From NCBI GenBank assembly GCA_029982205.1, contig JARRCM010000003.1, positions 1 through 64,000 of the forward strand: a DNA stretch of 64,000 bases. Direction: 5' to 3'. Shown here in pieces: positions 26,301 through 37,164 of the stretch. The DNA comes from Thermosediminibacterales bacterium. GTDB lineage: Bacteria > Bacillota > Thermosediminibacteria > Koleobacterales > JARRCM01. The notes below the pieces were generated by a model. That model searched no databases. It saw only the letters and a program-made list of their open reading frames with translations, and was not told the DNA's origin. Within the stretch, counting starts at the first letter, position 1. Each line of letters begins with the position of its first letter. The position numbers were made by a program, and so were the translations under genes.

Positions 26301-26775
26301 TATAGGTGGTATTATAATTGACTTTACCACAAAGACTACTAAAAACAATAATTTGATGGCTTTTTTAACTCTTGAGGACATGGAAGGATTAGTTGAAGTT
26401 TTGGTTTTTCCAAATGTATTTGAAAAATTTAGAGACTTGATTAAGAAAGATAACATTGTGTTGGTTAAAGGAAGGATAAGTTTAAAAGAGGAAGAGGAGG
26501 GAAAGATAATATGTGATGAGATAATGCCTTTTGAATCTAAAACAAAAAAAGAATTATATTTAAGGCTTTTAAAAGATCACGATAGTAAAACCCTTGAGTA
26601 CATTAAAGAAACAGTTTTACAACATCAGGGCAAAATCCCAATTTATTTTTGGCTGTCAGGTGAAGAAAAAGTTGTGGAAGCCGAAAGTTCACTTTGGGTT
26701 AACGGAAGCGATGAATTGATAGAACAATTATCTAAAATAATAGGGTGGAACAACATTGTTTTATTAGAAGGATAA
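23347..26775 (+). CDS. dnaE: DNA polymerase III subunit alpha DnaE
   Basis: 1142 aa replicative polymerase subunit. N-terminal PHP domain starting FTHLHVHTEYSLLDG; the finger/palm region has GPGRGSAAGSLVAY and the catalytic PDIDIDF (about 395-401); then the RHASTHAAGVVIS and MDFLGLRTLTVI motifs, the beta-clamp/HhH region, and an OB fold near 980-1060 (LMAFLTLEDMEGLVEVLVFP). Length is typical of the DnaE group that, in Firmicutes, works with PolC in primer extension. A short upstream spacer links it to the YtoI-like gene. Confidence 0.97.
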   Translation: MATFTHLHVHTEYSLLDGTARIKDLVLKAKTLGMDSLAITDHGVMYGVVDFYKACKKHNIKPILGCEVYVSKRSRKDRVPNIDDTFYHLVLLAKNSKGYKNLMKLCSLGFTEGFYYKPRIDVELLEKYSKGLISLSGCMAGKIPTLLLEGNYEEAKSTALRYNEIFGQGNFYLELQDHGIHEQKVVNQQLIRLHNETGIPLVATNDVHYLNKQDNQAHDILLCIQTGKTVDDEDRLKFPTQEFYLKSQKEMEQLFSYIPEALENTERIARMCDIELDFGNLHLPQYTLESGYDENTYLEKLCWEGAQKRYNKITSKIENRLKYELQIIKQMGFSSYFLIVWDFVKYAREKGIMVGPGRGSAAGSLVAYCLFITNIDPLKHNLLFERFLNPDRVSMPDIDIDFCYERRQEVIDYVTRHYGSERVAQIITFGTMAARAVIRDVGRALNMSYAEVDAIAKMIPFEPGMTIDRALQINPDLKKRYEQDERIQKLIDTSRALEGLPRHASTHAAGVVISKEPLTEYVPLQKTSDGIITTQFSMTLLEELGLLKMDFLGLRTLTVIRDTLEIVKHTRGLEIDINSVALDIPEVYHLLAKGDTIGVFQLESSGMQNLLRELKPSVFEDIVAVVGLYRPGPLGSGAAEDFILSKHGKKPIKYLHPKLEPILKETYGVILYQEQAMRIAQELAGFSLAQADILRKAMGKKKQDVMETQRQSFIKGCEENGIDRKIAVEIFDMIAYFAGYGFNKAHSAAYALIAYQTAYLKVHYPAEFMAALLTSVMDNSDKVAIYIKECRRLGIKVLPPDINESLENFTVVDRNIRFGLAAVKNVGRNAVRSIISARKSGGNFVSLTDFLERVDLGEVNKKAVESLIKGGAFDSLGVFRSQLLAVYENVCDSISSSMKHNLNGQISLFSFMSEKEKNDIKKDDLPDIPEFTQKELLAMEKEMLGLYISGHPLEEYSKQLKNLTTISTSVLTSQNSTSFDNKPCIIGGIIIDFTTKTTKNNNLMAFLTLEDMEGLVEVLVFPNVFEKFRDLIKKDNIVLVKGRISLKEEEEGKIICDEIMPFESKTKKELYLRLLKDHDSKTLEYIKETVLQHQGKIPIYFWLSGEEKVVEAESSLWVNGSDELIEQLSKIIGWNNIVLLEG

Positions 26776-26874
26776 GATGTTTAATGTTATAAAAATCCGT
26801 GTTACAGAATTTGGCGAAGTTATTTCAGGGAATTTTTAATGGAGTTGGATAAGAAACAAGGAGGCCTGTTTTTT

Positions 26875-27072
26875 ATGTGGACAGTTGTGTATATGGCATC
26901 AAACAGGGAAAATGCTGAAAAATTAAAATCGATTCTTTTAAAGGAAGGTCTTTTAGTAAAATTGAGGGAAGTAAATCGATGCGGAAGGAAACAGGCATGT
27001 TTTGAGATACTTGTTCCAGAATCTGAAGCTGAAGAAGCCCATACAATTTTAATTGAGCATATCAGCTGCTAA
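26875..27072 (+). CDS. small DUF2007-like protein
   Basis: 65 aa, beta-alpha-beta-type small protein: WTVVYMASNRENAEKLKSIL, then LLVKLREV, then ACFEILVPESEAEEAHTIL. This resembles the small putative signal-transducing proteins related to DUF2007, usually found near glycolytic or replication genes in Clostridia. ATG 26875 is preferred, with AAGGAGG 9 bases upstream; an in-frame ATG at 26839 lacks a ribosome site. It sits between dnaE and pfkA on the same strand. Role unknown. Confidence 0.7.
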   Translation: MWTVVYMASNRENAEKLKSILLKEGLLVKLREVNRCGRKQACFEILVPESEAEEAHTILIEHISC

Positions 27073-27080
27073 ATCTATAA

Positions 27081-28064
<984 letters not shown>

Positions 28065-28078
28065 TGAGGTGGGTTGAT

Positions 28079-29827
28079 ATGCGTAGAACAAAAATAGTTG
28101 CAACCATTGGGCCTGCATGTGAAAAAGTCGAGATATTAAAAAAACTCATTGCTGCTGGTATGAATGTAGCAAGGTTTAATTTTTCCCATGGAACCCATGA
28201 AGAACATAAAAAAAGGTTTGAAAACCTAAAAATCGCCTCAGCAGAAATGAAAGTTCCAGTAGCTTTGCTTTTAGATACTAAAGGGCCTGAAATCAGGATA
28301 GGGAGTTTCAAGGAAGGCAAAATATTTTTAGATGAAGGGGATATATTTACACTTACAACAGAAGAAGTTGAAGGAACTAAAGAAAGGGTATCGATAACAT
28401 ATAAAAATTTACCTCAAGAAGTAAACATAAATTCAATAATTCTTTTGGATGATGGATTAATAGAACTTAAGGTTATAGAAAAAAACGAAAAAGAAATTAA
28501 GTGTAAAGTAGTGAACGGCGGTGAACTTAAAAGTAAAAAAGGTGTAAATGTGCCCGGAGTTTCAGTAAACCTGCCAGCAGTAACTGATCAAGACAAAAGA
28601 GATATACTTTTTGGAATAGAAATGGGAATAGATTTTATAGCCGCATCTTTTGTAAGAAAAGCGGCGGATGTTCTTGAAATCAGAAAAATTCTCGAGGAAC
28701 AAAACAGCGAAAACATTGAAATAATTGCTAAAATAGAAAGCAGGGAAGCAATTAATAATATAGATGAGATTATAAAAGTATCTGACGGTATAATGGTAGC
28801 AAGAGGTGACTTAGGCGTAGAAATCCCCCCTGAAGAAGTTCCTATTGTCCAAAAGCAGTTAATAAAAAAATGCAACCTTGCAGGCAAACCGGTAATAACT
28901 GCAACTCAAATGCTGGAATCCATGATTAATAATCCCAGAGCTACTAGAGCAGAAGCCAGCGATGTTGCTAATGCAATTTTTGACGGTAGTGACGCTGTGA
29001 TGCTTTCGGGTGAAACCGCCGCAGGAAAATACCCTGTGGAGTCGGTGAAGTTTATGTCAAGCATAGCTAAAAGGGCTGAAGCTGCCCTTACCTATGAAAA
29101 AAGAGACGTTAACCGTTATAGAACTGCAAAGACCATAACAGATGCAATTAGTCATGCTACAGTGACAACAGCCCTTGATCTTGGGGCTGCAGCCATAATA
29201 ACTGCAACAAAATCCGGCTACACGGCTCGCATGGTATCAAAATACAGACCTACGGCGCCCATTATAGCCGTAACCCCTGATGACAGAGTTGTTAAAAAGC
29301 TTTGTTTGATATGGGGTGTTTACCCGTTAAAGGTATATCATAGTGAAACTACTGATGAAATGATTGAAAGATCAGTAATAAGTGCACTTGAATCAAATCT
29401 GATAAAAAAAGGAGATCTCGTAGTAATTACTGCAGGCATCCCTGTTGGCGTAATAGGTACAACCAACATGATAAAAGTACATATAGTTGGTGATGTCTTA
29501 ATCAAAGGAACGGGAGTAGGATTCCGGCCTGTTAGCGGAAAGGTTTGGGTGGCCAGGACTCCCAAAGATGCTGAAAAAATGCCTGATAAGGCAATCCTTG
29601 TAACATATTCTACGGATAAAGAGTTTATACCAGTAATGAAAAAAGCTGCAGCAGTGATAACTGTAGAAGGAGGATTGACTTCACATGCGGCAGTGGTGGG
29701 TCTTGAATTAGGTATTCCTGTCATAGTAGGAGCAGAAGGGGCAACCCAGAAGCTGTCGACAGGATCTATCGTTACAGTAGATCCTCAACGGGGGCTTGTT
29801 TATAAGGGTATTACAAATGTGAAATAA
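28079..29827 (+). CDS. pyk: pyruvate kinase with C-terminal PEP-utiliser-like domain
   Basis: 582 aa. The pyruvate kinase core (about 1-475) has KIVATIGPACEK, MNVARFNFSHGTHEEH, LLDTKGPEIR, MVARGDLGVEIP and TATQMLESM. An extra C-terminal domain (about 485-580) has the phosphohistidine motif EGGLTSHAAVVGLELGIPVI, as in pyruvate kinases of bacilli and many Clostridia. ATG 28079 follows TGAGGTGGG; an in-frame ATG at 28064 overlaps the pfkA stop but lacks the family N-terminus. pfkA-pyk is a standard glycolytic pair. No hairpin terminator is obvious after it. Confidence 0.97.
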   Translation: MRRTKIVATIGPACEKVEILKKLIAAGMNVARFNFSHGTHEEHKKRFENLKIASAEMKVPVALLLDTKGPEIRIGSFKEGKIFLDEGDIFTLTTEEVEGTKERVSITYKNLPQEVNINSIILLDDGLIELKVIEKNEKEIKCKVVNGGELKSKKGVNVPGVSVNLPAVTDQDKRDILFGIEMGIDFIAASFVRKAADVLEIRKILEEQNSENIEIIAKIESREAINNIDEIIKVSDGIMVARGDLGVEIPPEEVPIVQKQLIKKCNLAGKPVITATQMLESMINNPRATRAEASDVANAIFDGSDAVMLSGETAAGKYPVESVKFMSSIAKRAEAALTYEKRDVNRYRTAKTITDAISHATVTTALDLGAAAIITATKSGYTARMVSKYRPTAPIIAVTPDDRVVKKLCLIWGVYPLKVYHSETTDEMIERSVISALESNLIKKGDLVVITAGIPVGVIGTTNMIKVHIVGDVLIKGTGVGFRPVSGKVWVARTPKDAEKMPDKAILVTYSTDKEFIPVMKKAAAVITVEGGLTSHAAVVGLELGIPVIVGAEGATQKLSTGSIVTVDPQRGLVYKGITNVK

Positions 29828-29906
29828 GAATAATGTAACGAAACCGGTCTTAAAAAAATACGATAATAAAAATAAGAAATTAATATTAATTAATCTTGTA
29901 CTACAC

Positions 29907-29935
29907 TTGACATTAATTACTCTCGATGTTAAAAT
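29907..29935 (+). promoter_or_regulatory. sigma-A promoter of the ilvBN-leuACDB unit
   Basis: TTGACA at 29907-29912, 17-base spacer, TAAAAT at 29930-29935 with a TG extension just upstream. Transcription would start near 29942, a few bases before the riboswitch aptamer. Confidence 0.8.
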
Positions 29936-29950
29936 ACTGAATAAATTCAA

Positions 29951-30092
29951 AACTGCAAGGTTAAACGAGGAAGTGTACCTAGGGTTCCGCCTCCTCTGGA
30001 TGTTAGGCATTTTAAATGCGGTGTTTTGCAGCTGGAGAAGGGTCTGTGACCGAGCGGTACAACTGAAGGATATACCTTCAGACACCGTGGGT
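29951..30092 (+). promoter_or_regulatory. ykkC-family riboswitch aptamer, probably the ppGpp class
   Basis: The core signatures of the ykkC family are in order: CTAGGGTTCCG at 29979-29989, GACCGAGCGGTACAAC at 30048-30063, a hairpin CTGAAGG/CCTTCAG at 30064-30081, and ACACCGTGGG at 30083-30092. CTGCAA at the 5' end pairs with TTGCAG near 30026-30031, closing the first helix. The family has guanidine-I, ppGpp and PRPP classes. The GCGGTACAA segment is not guanidine-like, and a branched-chain amino acid operon downstream fits the ppGpp class. An alternative GGGT/ACCC pairing (30089-30092 with 30100-30103) would compete with the terminator that follows. Confidence 0.75.
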
Positions 30093-30100
30093 ATAAAAAA

Positions 30101-30152
30101 CCCGAGCGGCAAGTTCCTTTACTCTGGAACTACTCTCGGGTGTTGTTGTTTT
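30101..30152 (+). terminator. terminator of the ykkC-family riboswitch
   Basis: Two-part stem CCCGAG (30101-30106) with CTCGGG (30135-30140) and AGTTCC with GGAACT inside it, followed by a T-rich tract (30141-30152). It begins 8 bases after the aptamer, so ligand state can decide its formation. Confidence 0.85.
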
Positions 30153-30175
30153 AAAATAAAATATGGAAAAAGGCA

Positions 30176-30456
30176 ATGAAGGAGAGTTGGGTTTTAAATT
30201 TTCAGTTACAGAGAGCCGGATCAGCTGAAAACCGGTACTGAAAAAAAACCTATTGCTCGCTCCAAAGCCGGACTGTCGAACAGATTTAAGTAGGCAGTTT
30301 CCGTTTTCTGCGTTAAAGTTTAGGTGTATGATATTATCCATGAATTCATACACCTGCTGAGGTCTGTGCCGTGAGGCATAGATAAAATTGGGTGGTAACG
30401 CGAAGACCTTCTCGCCCCATAAGTTGTTCTTGTGGGTGATGAGAAGGTTTATTTAT
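30176..30456 (+). promoter_or_regulatory. T-box leader, apparent Leu specifier, upstream of ilvB-ilvN-leuACDB
   Basis: Stem I carries the usual AGAGAGCCGG…GCTGAAAACCGG arm. The base of stem I pairs GGAG (30181-30184) with CTCC (30260-30263), and the triplet just before that closing strand is CTC (30256-30258), a Leu codon. The T-box sequence GGGTGGTAACGCG lies at 30390-30402; its TGGT pairs with a tRNA end whose discriminator is A, as for tRNA-Leu. The terminator stem ACCTTCTC…GAGAAGGT with a T tract ends at about 30456. It lies in tandem behind the ykkC-family aptamer. Confidence 0.93.
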
Positions 30457-30483
30457 TACTGTAAATAAAAGGGAGTGTTAAAA

Positions 30484-32139
30484 ATGAACGGAGCTCAAGC
30501 ATTAATTAAATCCCTTGAAAATGAAGGAGTAAAAGTAGTATTTGGATATCCTGGGGGAGCTGTCTTATCTCTTTATGAGGCATTAAAAGCTTCAAACATC
30601 AATCATATTCTTACACGTAGCGAACAAGCGGCAGCCCATGCGGCCAGCGGATACTCTAGGGTAACGGGTAAGCCGGGGGTTTGCCTGGCAACTTCAGGAC
30701 CGGGAGCTACCAATCTAATAACAGGAATTGCCACGGCTTATATGGATTCTATCCCTATTATTGCCATAACTGGTCAGGTATCTACTGAGATGATAGGAAA
30801 AGATGTATTCCAGGAAGTAGATATTACAGGTGCTACTGCACCTTTTACTAAACATAACTATCTCGTGAAAAACGTAAAAGACATTCCGAGGATTGTAAAG
30901 GAAGCATTCCACATTGCTTCTACCGGCCGCCCGGGACCTGTTTTGATTGATATTCCTAAAGATGTAGCCGCACAAGAATTAGAATTTTATTATCCTAAAA
31001 CAGTAGAACTAAAAGGATATAAACCAAACTACAACGGTCATCCACTGCAAATCAACCGTGCGGTTGAAGCTATTAAAAGGGCGGAAAGGCCTATTATTTG
31101 CTCAGGAGGAGGTGTTATTTCAGGAAATGCCAGCAGTGAAGTTATTAAGCTTGCCGAAACCTGTCAGATTCCGGTTGTAACCACACTTATGGGTATTGGT
31201 GGTTTTCCTGGAAACCATGAGTTGTTTTTAGGCTTGGTGGGTGTACACGGCAGCTATAGAGCAAACAAAGCTATATCATCCGCAGACCTCATTATAGCGG
31301 TTGGCGCCAGATTTGCAGATAGGGTTACGGGAGGCTCTTCCGATTTTGCCAAAAAAGCAGAAGTTATTCATATAGATATAGACCCTGCGGAGATAGGAAA
31401 AAATGTAGAACCAACCATACCGATAGTAGGAGATGTTAAAAATGTTTTGAAAGATATATTAAAAGGAGTTGACAAACAGACCCGGCCCCAGTGGATTGAA
31501 GCTGTTAATAAGTTTAACTCGAATGGTTTCAAAGATAAAAACAACGAATATGTTAAACCCCGAGATGTAATTAAAAAGCTTTACCAGCTTACCTGTGGTA
31601 AGGCCATAGTATCAACAGAGGTAGGCCAGCATCAGTTATGGACTGCACATTATTATACTTTTTCTAAACCAAGAACTTTTTTAACTTCAGGCGGTCTTGG
31701 CACAATGGGTTACGGATTTCCTGCAGCGATAGGTGCTCAAGTGGCTAAGCCTGAAGCAACTGTTATAAACATATCAGGTGATGGGAGTTTTCAGATGAAC
31801 CTTTCCGAATTAGCAACTGCAATGGAGAACCAGCTGCCGGTAAAAGTGCTGATATTTAATAACAGGTGTTTGGGTATGGTAAGACAACTTCAGGAATTTT
31901 ATTGTAATAGAAATTATTACGGAGTTAGTTTCAAAAACATACCGGATTTTGTTAAAGTAGCTGAAGGCTTTGGCGCCAAGGGATTTAGAATTACTAAAGA
32001 CACAGAGATAGAACCGGTTCTCAAAAAAGTGATTGATTCTAAATACCCTTGTGTTGTTGATATTATCATAGCTCCAGAAGAAAATGTTTATCCTATGGTC
32101 TTGAATGGTTCGCCAATCAGTGAAATGATAGGAGGTTGA
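30484..32139 (+). CDS. ilvB: acetolactate synthase large subunit (first copy)
   Basis: 551 aa ThDP enzyme making acetolactate or acetohydroxybutyrate for Val/Leu/Ile. [14 protein letters not shown], the cofactor-activating Glu in [49 protein letters not shown] and the ThDP motif [15 protein letters not shown]…[10 protein letters not shown] are present. The start is ATG 30484 with GGGAG 8 bases upstream; a GTG three codons earlier overlaps that ribosome site. First gene of ilvB-ilvN-leuACDB, behind a ppGpp-type riboswitch and a Leu T box. It differs clearly from the second copy at 37515, for example [11 protein letters not shown] against HAADGYARATG. Confidence 0.95.
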   Translation: MNGAQALIKSLENEGVKVVFGYPGGAVLSLYEALKASNINHILTRSEQAAAHAASGYSRVTGKPGVCLATSGPGATNLITGIATAYMDSIPIIAITGQVSTEMIGKDVFQEVDITGATAPFTKHNYLVKNVKDIPRIVKEAFHIASTGRPGPVLIDIPKDVAAQELEFYYPKTVELKGYKPNYNGHPLQINRAVEAIKRAERPIICSGGGVISGNASSEVIKLAETCQIPVVTTLMGIGGFPGNHELFLGLVGVHGSYRANKAISSADLIIAVGARFADRVTGGSSDFAKKAEVIHIDIDPAEIGKNVEPTIPIVGDVKNVLKDILKGVDKQTRPQWIEAVNKFNSNGFKDKNNEYVKPRDVIKKLYQLTCGKAIVSTEVGQHQLWTAHYYTFSKPRTFLTSGGLGTMGYGFPAAIGAQVAKPEATVINISGDGSFQMNLSELATAMENQLPVKVLIFNNRCLGMVRQLQEFYCNRNYYGVSFKNIPDFVKVAEGFGAKGFRITKDTEIEPVLKKVIDSKYPCVVDIIIAPEENVYPMVLNGSPISEMIGG

Positions 32140-32143
32140 TATT

Positions 32144-32620
32144 ATGAGACATACCCTAGCGGTTTTAGTAGAAAACCATCCTGGAGTGCTTTCAAGAGTT
32201 TCGGGTCTTTTCAGCCGAAGGGGTTTTAACATCGAGAGTTTAGCTGTTGGTCCTACCGAAAAACCGGATATCTCTAGAATGACTATAGTTGTTGAAGGTG
32301 ACGATTATGTTATAGAACAGGTTTCCAAACAATTAAATAAACTTGTTGACGTTATTAAAGTAAGTGATATTAGTTCCCAGGCCTCTGTCAGCAGGGAATT
32401 GGTTTTGATAAAAGTTGATGCAGACCCTTCAGTAAGGTCGCAAATAATACAAATAGTTGAAATTTTTAGAGCAAATATTGTTGATGTGGGGAAAAACAGC
32501 ATGATTATAGAACTTACTGGGGACAAAGATAAAGTAACCGCCATGGAAGAACTATTAAAACAATTTGGTATAAAAGAGTTGGTTAGAACCGGTATTGTGG
32601 CAATGAACAGAGGTTCATGA
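32144..32620 (+). CDS. ilvN: acetolactate synthase small (regulatory) subunit
   Basis: 158 aa. The N-terminal ACT domain ([35 protein letters not shown]) is the Val-binding feedback domain, followed by the usual C-terminal domain ([19 protein letters not shown]). It activates the large subunit and confers inhibition by branched-chain amino acids. Four bases after ilvB with GGAGG before the ATG. It is the only small subunit here, though there are two large subunits. Confidence 0.96.
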   Translation: MRHTLAVLVENHPGVLSRVSGLFSRRGFNIESLAVGPTEKPDISRMTIVVEGDDYVIEQVSKQLNKLVDVIKVSDISSQASVSRELVLIKVDADPSVRSQIIQIVEIFRANIVDVGKNSMIIELTGDKDKVTAMEELLKQFGIKELVRTGIVAMNRGS

Positions 32621-32645
32621 AAAAATTTTAGGAGGGCGAAAAATT

Positions 32646-34187
32646 ATGGGAAGGATTTATATCTTTGATACTACATTAAGGGATGGAGAACAGTCTCCAG
32701 GTATCAGCTTAAACCTTCAGGAAAAGCTAGAAATTGCAAAACAGCTGGCTGCTCTAAAAGTTGATGTAATCGAGGCAGGTTTTCCCATTGCGTCAAAGGG
32801 GGATTTTGAATCAGTAAAACAAATAGCACAAAAAGTTAAAGGTCCTGTAATTGCAGGATTGGCAAGGGCAAACTATAAAGATATAGATACAGTATGGGAA
32901 GCGGTGAAGTTTTCTGAACAGCCCAGAATTCATACTTTTATTGCTACTTCAGACATTCACATGAAATATAAGTTAAAAATGACAAAAGATCAAGTTTTGG
33001 AGGCTGCATACAGAGCTGTTAAGCATGCTAAAAAGTATACCAAAAACGTCGAATTTTCTGCTGAAGATGCTGTAAGGTCTGACCTGGAATTTCTGTATAG
33101 AGTTTTTGAAGAAGCCATAAAAGCTGGGGCAGAGGTTATTAATATTCCGGACACCGTAGGTTATGCAACACCCTGGGAATTTGGAAAACTTATAAAAAAT
33201 ATTAGGGAAAATGTTCCGAATATAGATAAAGCTGTAATCAGTGTCCATTGTCATAATGACCTTGGCCTGGCAGTGGCTAATACTTTGGCCGCTATTAAAA
33301 ATGGTGCTCAGCAGGTGGAATGCACAATTAACGGTCTTGGAGAAAGGGCGGGCAACGCCGCACTTGAAGAGATTGTCATGGCTTTAGCTACCAGAAAAGA
33401 TTTCTTTGAACATGAAACAGGGATAGAAACACGCCAAATATATCGGACGAGTAAACTTGTGAGCAGTTTAACAGGTGTTAATCTGCCTCCAAATAAAGCG
33501 ATTGTGGGTGCAAATGCATTTGCCCATGAATCCGGAATTCATCAACACGGTGTAATAGAAGAAAAATCCACCTATGAAATAATGACACCAGAAACCATCG
33601 GTTTAGCCGAGAGCAAACTGGTAATGGGTAAACATTCTGGCAGACATGCTTTTAGGGAAAAACTAAAAGAGCTGGGATATGATTTGGCTGATGAGGACAT
33701 AAATAAAGCTTTTATACGATTTAAAGAGCTTGCAGATAAAAAGAAAGAAGTTACAGACCTTGATATAGAGGCACTTATAAGTGAACAGGTTATTAAAACC
33801 CCTGAAGTTTACGAACTAGAGTATTTGCATATTACCAGCGGTAATAAAATTGTTGCCACTGCAACAGTAAAACTTAAAGTTGGGGATGAGGTTATAGAGG
33901 AGGCTGCTTGTGGTGATGGGCCAGTAGATGCATCTTATAAAGCCATAGACAGAGCAGTAAAAGGTCAAACAAAGCTGGTGGAATATGCCATAAAAGCTGT
34001 TACAGGTGGAAAAGATGCGCTGGGAGAAGTTGTTGTAAAAATTGAAAGAAACAATAAAGTGTATATCGGTCGGGGTTTGAGCACAGATATTATTGAGGCA
34101 AGTGCAAGGGCTTATTTGAATGCTATAAACAAATCTTTTGCCGATACTGAAATTAATGCCGAAGATGTTAAAACAACAGCTGTCTAG
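32646..34187 (+). CDS. leuA: 2-isopropylmalate synthase
   Basis: 513 aa. Condenses acetyl-CoA with 2-oxoisovalerate, the first step of leucine synthesis. TIM-barrel motifs [27 protein letters not shown], the metal-binding [14 protein letters not shown] and [15 protein letters not shown]; then the [10 protein letters not shown] segment and a C-terminal LeuA regulatory dimer domain (about 390-500), the site of leucine feedback. Size matches bacterial LeuA, not the shorter homocitrate synthases. GGAGGGCG precedes the ATG; 25 bases after ilvN. Confidence 0.96.
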   Translation: MGRIYIFDTTLRDGEQSPGISLNLQEKLEIAKQLAALKVDVIEAGFPIASKGDFESVKQIAQKVKGPVIAGLARANYKDIDTVWEAVKFSEQPRIHTFIATSDIHMKYKLKMTKDQVLEAAYRAVKHAKKYTKNVEFSAEDAVRSDLEFLYRVFEEAIKAGAEVINIPDTVGYATPWEFGKLIKNIRENVPNIDKAVISVHCHNDLGLAVANTLAAIKNGAQQVECTINGLGERAGNAALEEIVMALATRKDFFEHETGIETRQIYRTSKLVSSLTGVNLPPNKAIVGANAFAHESGIHQHGVIEEKSTYEIMTPETIGLAESKLVMGKHSGRHAFREKLKELGYDLADEDINKAFIRFKELADKKKEVTDLDIEALISEQVIKTPEVYELEYLHITSGNKIVATATVKLKVGDEVIEEAACGDGPVDASYKAIDRAVKGQTKLVEYAIKAVTGGKDALGEVVVKIERNNKVYIGRGLSTDIIEASARAYLNAINKSFADTEINAEDVKTTAV

Positions 34188-34210
34188 AAAACAGATAAGG
34201 GGGATGAGAA

Positions 34211-35485
34211 ATGGGAATGACAATAACCCAAAAAATACTTGCAGACCATACCGGGAAAAAATATGTAGAACCAGGGGAATTAATTCTTGCTGATGTAGAT
34301 ATGGTTTTGGGTAATGATATTACTGCTCCAGTAGCCATAAAGGAGTTCTATAAATCTGGATGTAAAAAGGTTTTTGATCGGAAAAAAATAGCGCTGGTGC
34401 CTGACCATTTTGCTCCTAATAAAGACATAAAGTCTGCACAGCAGTGCAAAACAGTTCGGGATTTTGCAAGGGAACAAGGAATCGAAAACTATTTCGAAGT
34501 AGGAAAAATGGGAATTGAACACGCTCTTTTACCTGAAAAAGGCATGGTAGTGCCCGGAGATCTGGTGATAGGTGCGGATTCTCACACTTGCACATATGGT
34601 GCCCTAGGTGCGTTTTCCACAGGGGTAGGAAGCAGTGATATGGCTGCTGCTATGATGATGGGGAAAATATGGTTTAAAGTCCCTGAAACTATAAAATTTA
34701 TTTTTAACGGTAAGCTGAATCCCTGGGTAACGGGGAAAGACCTGATTTTATATACCATAGGCCAGATAGGCGTAGATGGAGCATTATATAAAGCTATGGA
34801 GTTTTCCGGTGAGGCAATTACGTCTCTTTCAATGGATGAAAGATTTTCTATCACAAACATGGCTGTTGAAGCAGGAGCTAAAAGCGGAATAATAGCTCCG
34901 GACCAGAAAACAATAAAATACGTTGAGGAGAGGTCAAATAAACCTTATAACATCTATGAAAGTGATGATGATGCAGAATACAGTGAAATCTTTGAGTTTG
35001 ATTGTTCTCAAATTGAACCCCAGGTAGCACTTCCGCATTTACCAGAAAATACTGTGGGCATCAGCAGCATAGACCATATTCTTATTGATCAGGTGGTTAT
35101 AGGGTCATGCACCAATGGCAGAATTGAAGATATGAGAGCAGCTGCAAAGATATTGAAAAATCAGAAAGTGCATCCTTATGTTAGACTTATAATAATACCT
35201 GCTACTCAAGAAGTATATCTGCAATGTATTAAAGAAGGCATTATAGAAATCTTTATAGAAGCAGGAGCAGTTGTCAGTACTCCAACCTGTGGGCCATGTC
35301 TAGGTGGATATATGGGGATTCTTGCAGAGGGTGAAAAGGCACTTGCTACGACAAACAGGAATTTTGTTGGAAGGATGGGTCATCCCAAAAGTGAAGTATA
35401 CCTTTCAAATCCTGCAGTAGCAGCTGCATCAGCAGTAATGGGTCGAATAGCAAGCCCAGAGGAGGTAATAAAAAATGCTGTTTAA
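34211..35485 (+). CDS. leuC: 3-isopropylmalate dehydratase large subunit
   Basis: 424 aa aconitase-superfamily subunit that isomerises isopropylmalate using a [4Fe-4S] cluster. The three cluster cysteines are visible in [12 protein letters not shown] and [28 protein letters not shown] binds substrate. At 424 aa it belongs to the shorter class (like archaeal LeuC/HacA) rather than the 460-470 aa enterobacterial type, in keeping with a separate small subunit of 166 aa. Its 3' end overlaps leuD by 11 bases. Confidence 0.95.
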   Translation: MGMTITQKILADHTGKKYVEPGELILADVDMVLGNDITAPVAIKEFYKSGCKKVFDRKKIALVPDHFAPNKDIKSAQQCKTVRDFAREQGIENYFEVGKMGIEHALLPEKGMVVPGDLVIGADSHTCTYGALGAFSTGVGSSDMAAAMMMGKIWFKVPETIKFIFNGKLNPWVTGKDLILYTIGQIGVDGALYKAMEFSGEAITSLSMDERFSITNMAVEAGAKSGIIAPDQKTIKYVEERSNKPYNIYESDDDAEYSEIFEFDCSQIEPQVALPHLPENTVGISSIDHILIDQVVIGSCTNGRIEDMRAAAKILKNQKVHPYVRLIIIPATQEVYLQCIKEGIIEIFIEAGAVVSTPTCGPCLGGYMGILAEGEKALATTNRNFVGRMGHPKSEVYLSNPAVAAASAVMGRIASPEEVIKNAV

Positions 35486-35975
35486 ATCAGAAATTATAAA
35501 ATGTGGAGACAATGTGGATACAGATGTTATAATTCCTGCCAGATATTTAAATTCTTCTGACCCTAAAGAACTGGCTGCTCATGTGTTTGATGATTTAGAC
35601 CCTAACCTTAAGCAAAAAATAAAAAAAGGGTGTATTCTGGTTGCGGGTAAAAATTTTGGATGTGGCAGTTCAAGAGAACATGCGCCAATAGCGATTAAAG
35701 CATCAGGGATTTCCTGTGTTATTGCAGTTTCTTTTGCCAGGATATTTTACAGAAACGCTATTAATATCGGTCTTCCTATTCTGGAGTGTAAGGAAGCCGT
35801 AGAAGAGGCCGAAGAAGGAGATGAATTTATAGTTGATTTTGAAACAGGAAAAATACAGAATGTTACTAAAGACCGGTCATATAATGCAGGAGGGTTTCCG
35901 CCCTTTATAAAAGAAATCATTACAAAAGGCGGGATTATAAGTTTCGCAGCTGAAAGGATGAAACAAAATGTATAA
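35475..35975 (+). CDS. leuD: 3-isopropylmalate dehydratase small subunit
   Basis: 166 aa swivel-domain partner of Leu[17 protein letters not shown] near the N-terminus and [21 protein letters not shown], the aconitase-type substrate loop, define it. The start lies inside the end of leuC (AGGAGG is within leuC) and its stop overlaps leuB by 8 bases, so the three genes are translationally coupled. Confidence 0.95.
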   Translation: MLFKSEIIKCGDNVDTDVIIPARYLNSSDPKELAAHVFDDLDPNLKQKIKKGCILVAGKNFGCGSSREHAPIAIKASGISCVIAVSFARIFYRNAINIGLPILECKEAVEEAEEGDEFIVDFETGKIQNVTKDRSYNAGGFPPFIKEIITKGGIISFAAERMKQNV

Positions 35976-37050
35976 AATAGCTGTTATTCCCGGTGATGGA
36001 ATTGGACCGGAGATTACTGAACAAGCAGTAAAAGTTTTGAAAGCTGTTGGCAAACATTTTAACATAGATTTTTCCTTTTTTGAAGCCAGTGCCGGCGGGG
36101 CAGCTCTTGATACAAAAGGGGACCCTCTGCCACAAGAAACTATAGAGATTTGTAAAAGCTGTGATTCTATTCTCTTTGGAGCAGTAGGAGGTCACAAATG
36201 GGATGACCTTCCTGCGGAAAAACGACCTGAAAATGCCGTGCTCAGGTTAAGAAAGGAACTAGGCCTTTTTGCAAACCTGAGGCCTGCTGTGATTTTTGAA
36301 TCTCTTGCAGATGCTTCGCCGCTAAAAAAAGAAATTTTAGATAAAGGTTTTGACATCATGGTAATAAGGGAATTAACCGGAGGAATATATTTTGGCAAAC
36401 CCAGGGGCAGAACTAATATTAATAATGGTTTTAAGGCTATAGATACTATGGAATACACCACTGATGAAATCCAAAGAATAGCTATAGTAGCATTTGAAAT
36501 TGCTCGAAAGCGGCGCAAAAAAGTAACTGTTGTAGATAAATCCAATGTATTAGAAACCTCTAGGCTCTGGAGAGAAGTGGTAAAGTCAGTTCATAAGAAT
36601 TATCAGGATGTAGAAATAGATTTTCAGTATGTTGACAATTGTTCTATGCAATTGGTGAAAGCACCTTATCAGTTTGATGTAATATTAACCGGGAATATGT
36701 TTGGTGATATTTTGAGTGATGAATCAGCTGCCTTGACAGGTTCAATTGGAATGTTGCCTTCAGCAAGTTTGGGTGATGGCAGTTTGTTTCTTTACGAACC
36801 AATTCATGGTTCTGCACCCGACATTGCAGGCCAAAACACAGCAAATCCTATTGCATCGATTCTGTCAGCAGCGCTTATGCTCCGTTACAGCTTCGATTTG
36901 CAGTGGGCTGCGGAGGTTATTGAAAACTCTGTTAGAGCGGTTCTTGCCAAGGGTTATCGCACTGCGGACATCATGCACGATGGTTGTATTGAGGTAGGTA
37001 CATTAGAGATGGGTGAATTAATTTCCCGGGAAATTGAAAACTATAAATAA
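35968..37050 (+). CDS. leuB: 3-isopropylmalate dehydrogenase
   Basis: 360 aa NAD-dependent oxidative decarboxylase completing leucine-precursor synthesis. [41 protein letters not shown], the [18 protein letters not shown] catalytic region, [16 protein letters not shown] and [18 protein letters not shown] (NAD site) are all present. Last gene of the unit; no strong hairpin follows before the next promoter at 37079. Confidence 0.97.
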   Translation: MYKIAVIPGDGIGPEITEQAVKVLKAVGKHFNIDFSFFEASAGGAALDTKGDPLPQETIEICKSCDSILFGAVGGHKWDDLPAEKRPENAVLRLRKELGLFANLRPAVIFESLADASPLKKEILDKGFDIMVIRELTGGIYFGKPRGRTNINNGFKAIDTMEYTTDEIQRIAIVAFEIARKRRKKVTVVDKSNVLETSRLWREVVKSVHKNYQDVEIDFQYVDNCSMQLVKAPYQFDVILTGNMFGDILSDESAALTGSIGMLPSASLGDGSLFLYEPIHGSAPDIAGQNTANPIASILSAALMLRYSFDLQWAAEVIENSVRAVLAKGYRTADIMHDGCIEVGTLEMGELISREIENYK

Positions 37051-37078
37051 ATTAATTATTTTATATTAAGAAAACTAC

Positions 37079-37108
37079 TTGACAATATTTTGAAAAGTTG
37101 TATATAAT
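37079..37108 (+). promoter_or_regulatory. sigma-A promoter of the second ilvB
   Basis: TTGACA at 37079-37084 and TATAAT at 37103-37108, spacer 18. Both hexamers are perfect. It sits 28 bases after the leuB stop and drives the following T-box leader. Confidence 0.85.
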
Positions 37109-37164
37109 AAAAATCAAATATTATTTATTATTTAAATAAAAAAGAAAAATTGGTTAATTTCGTT

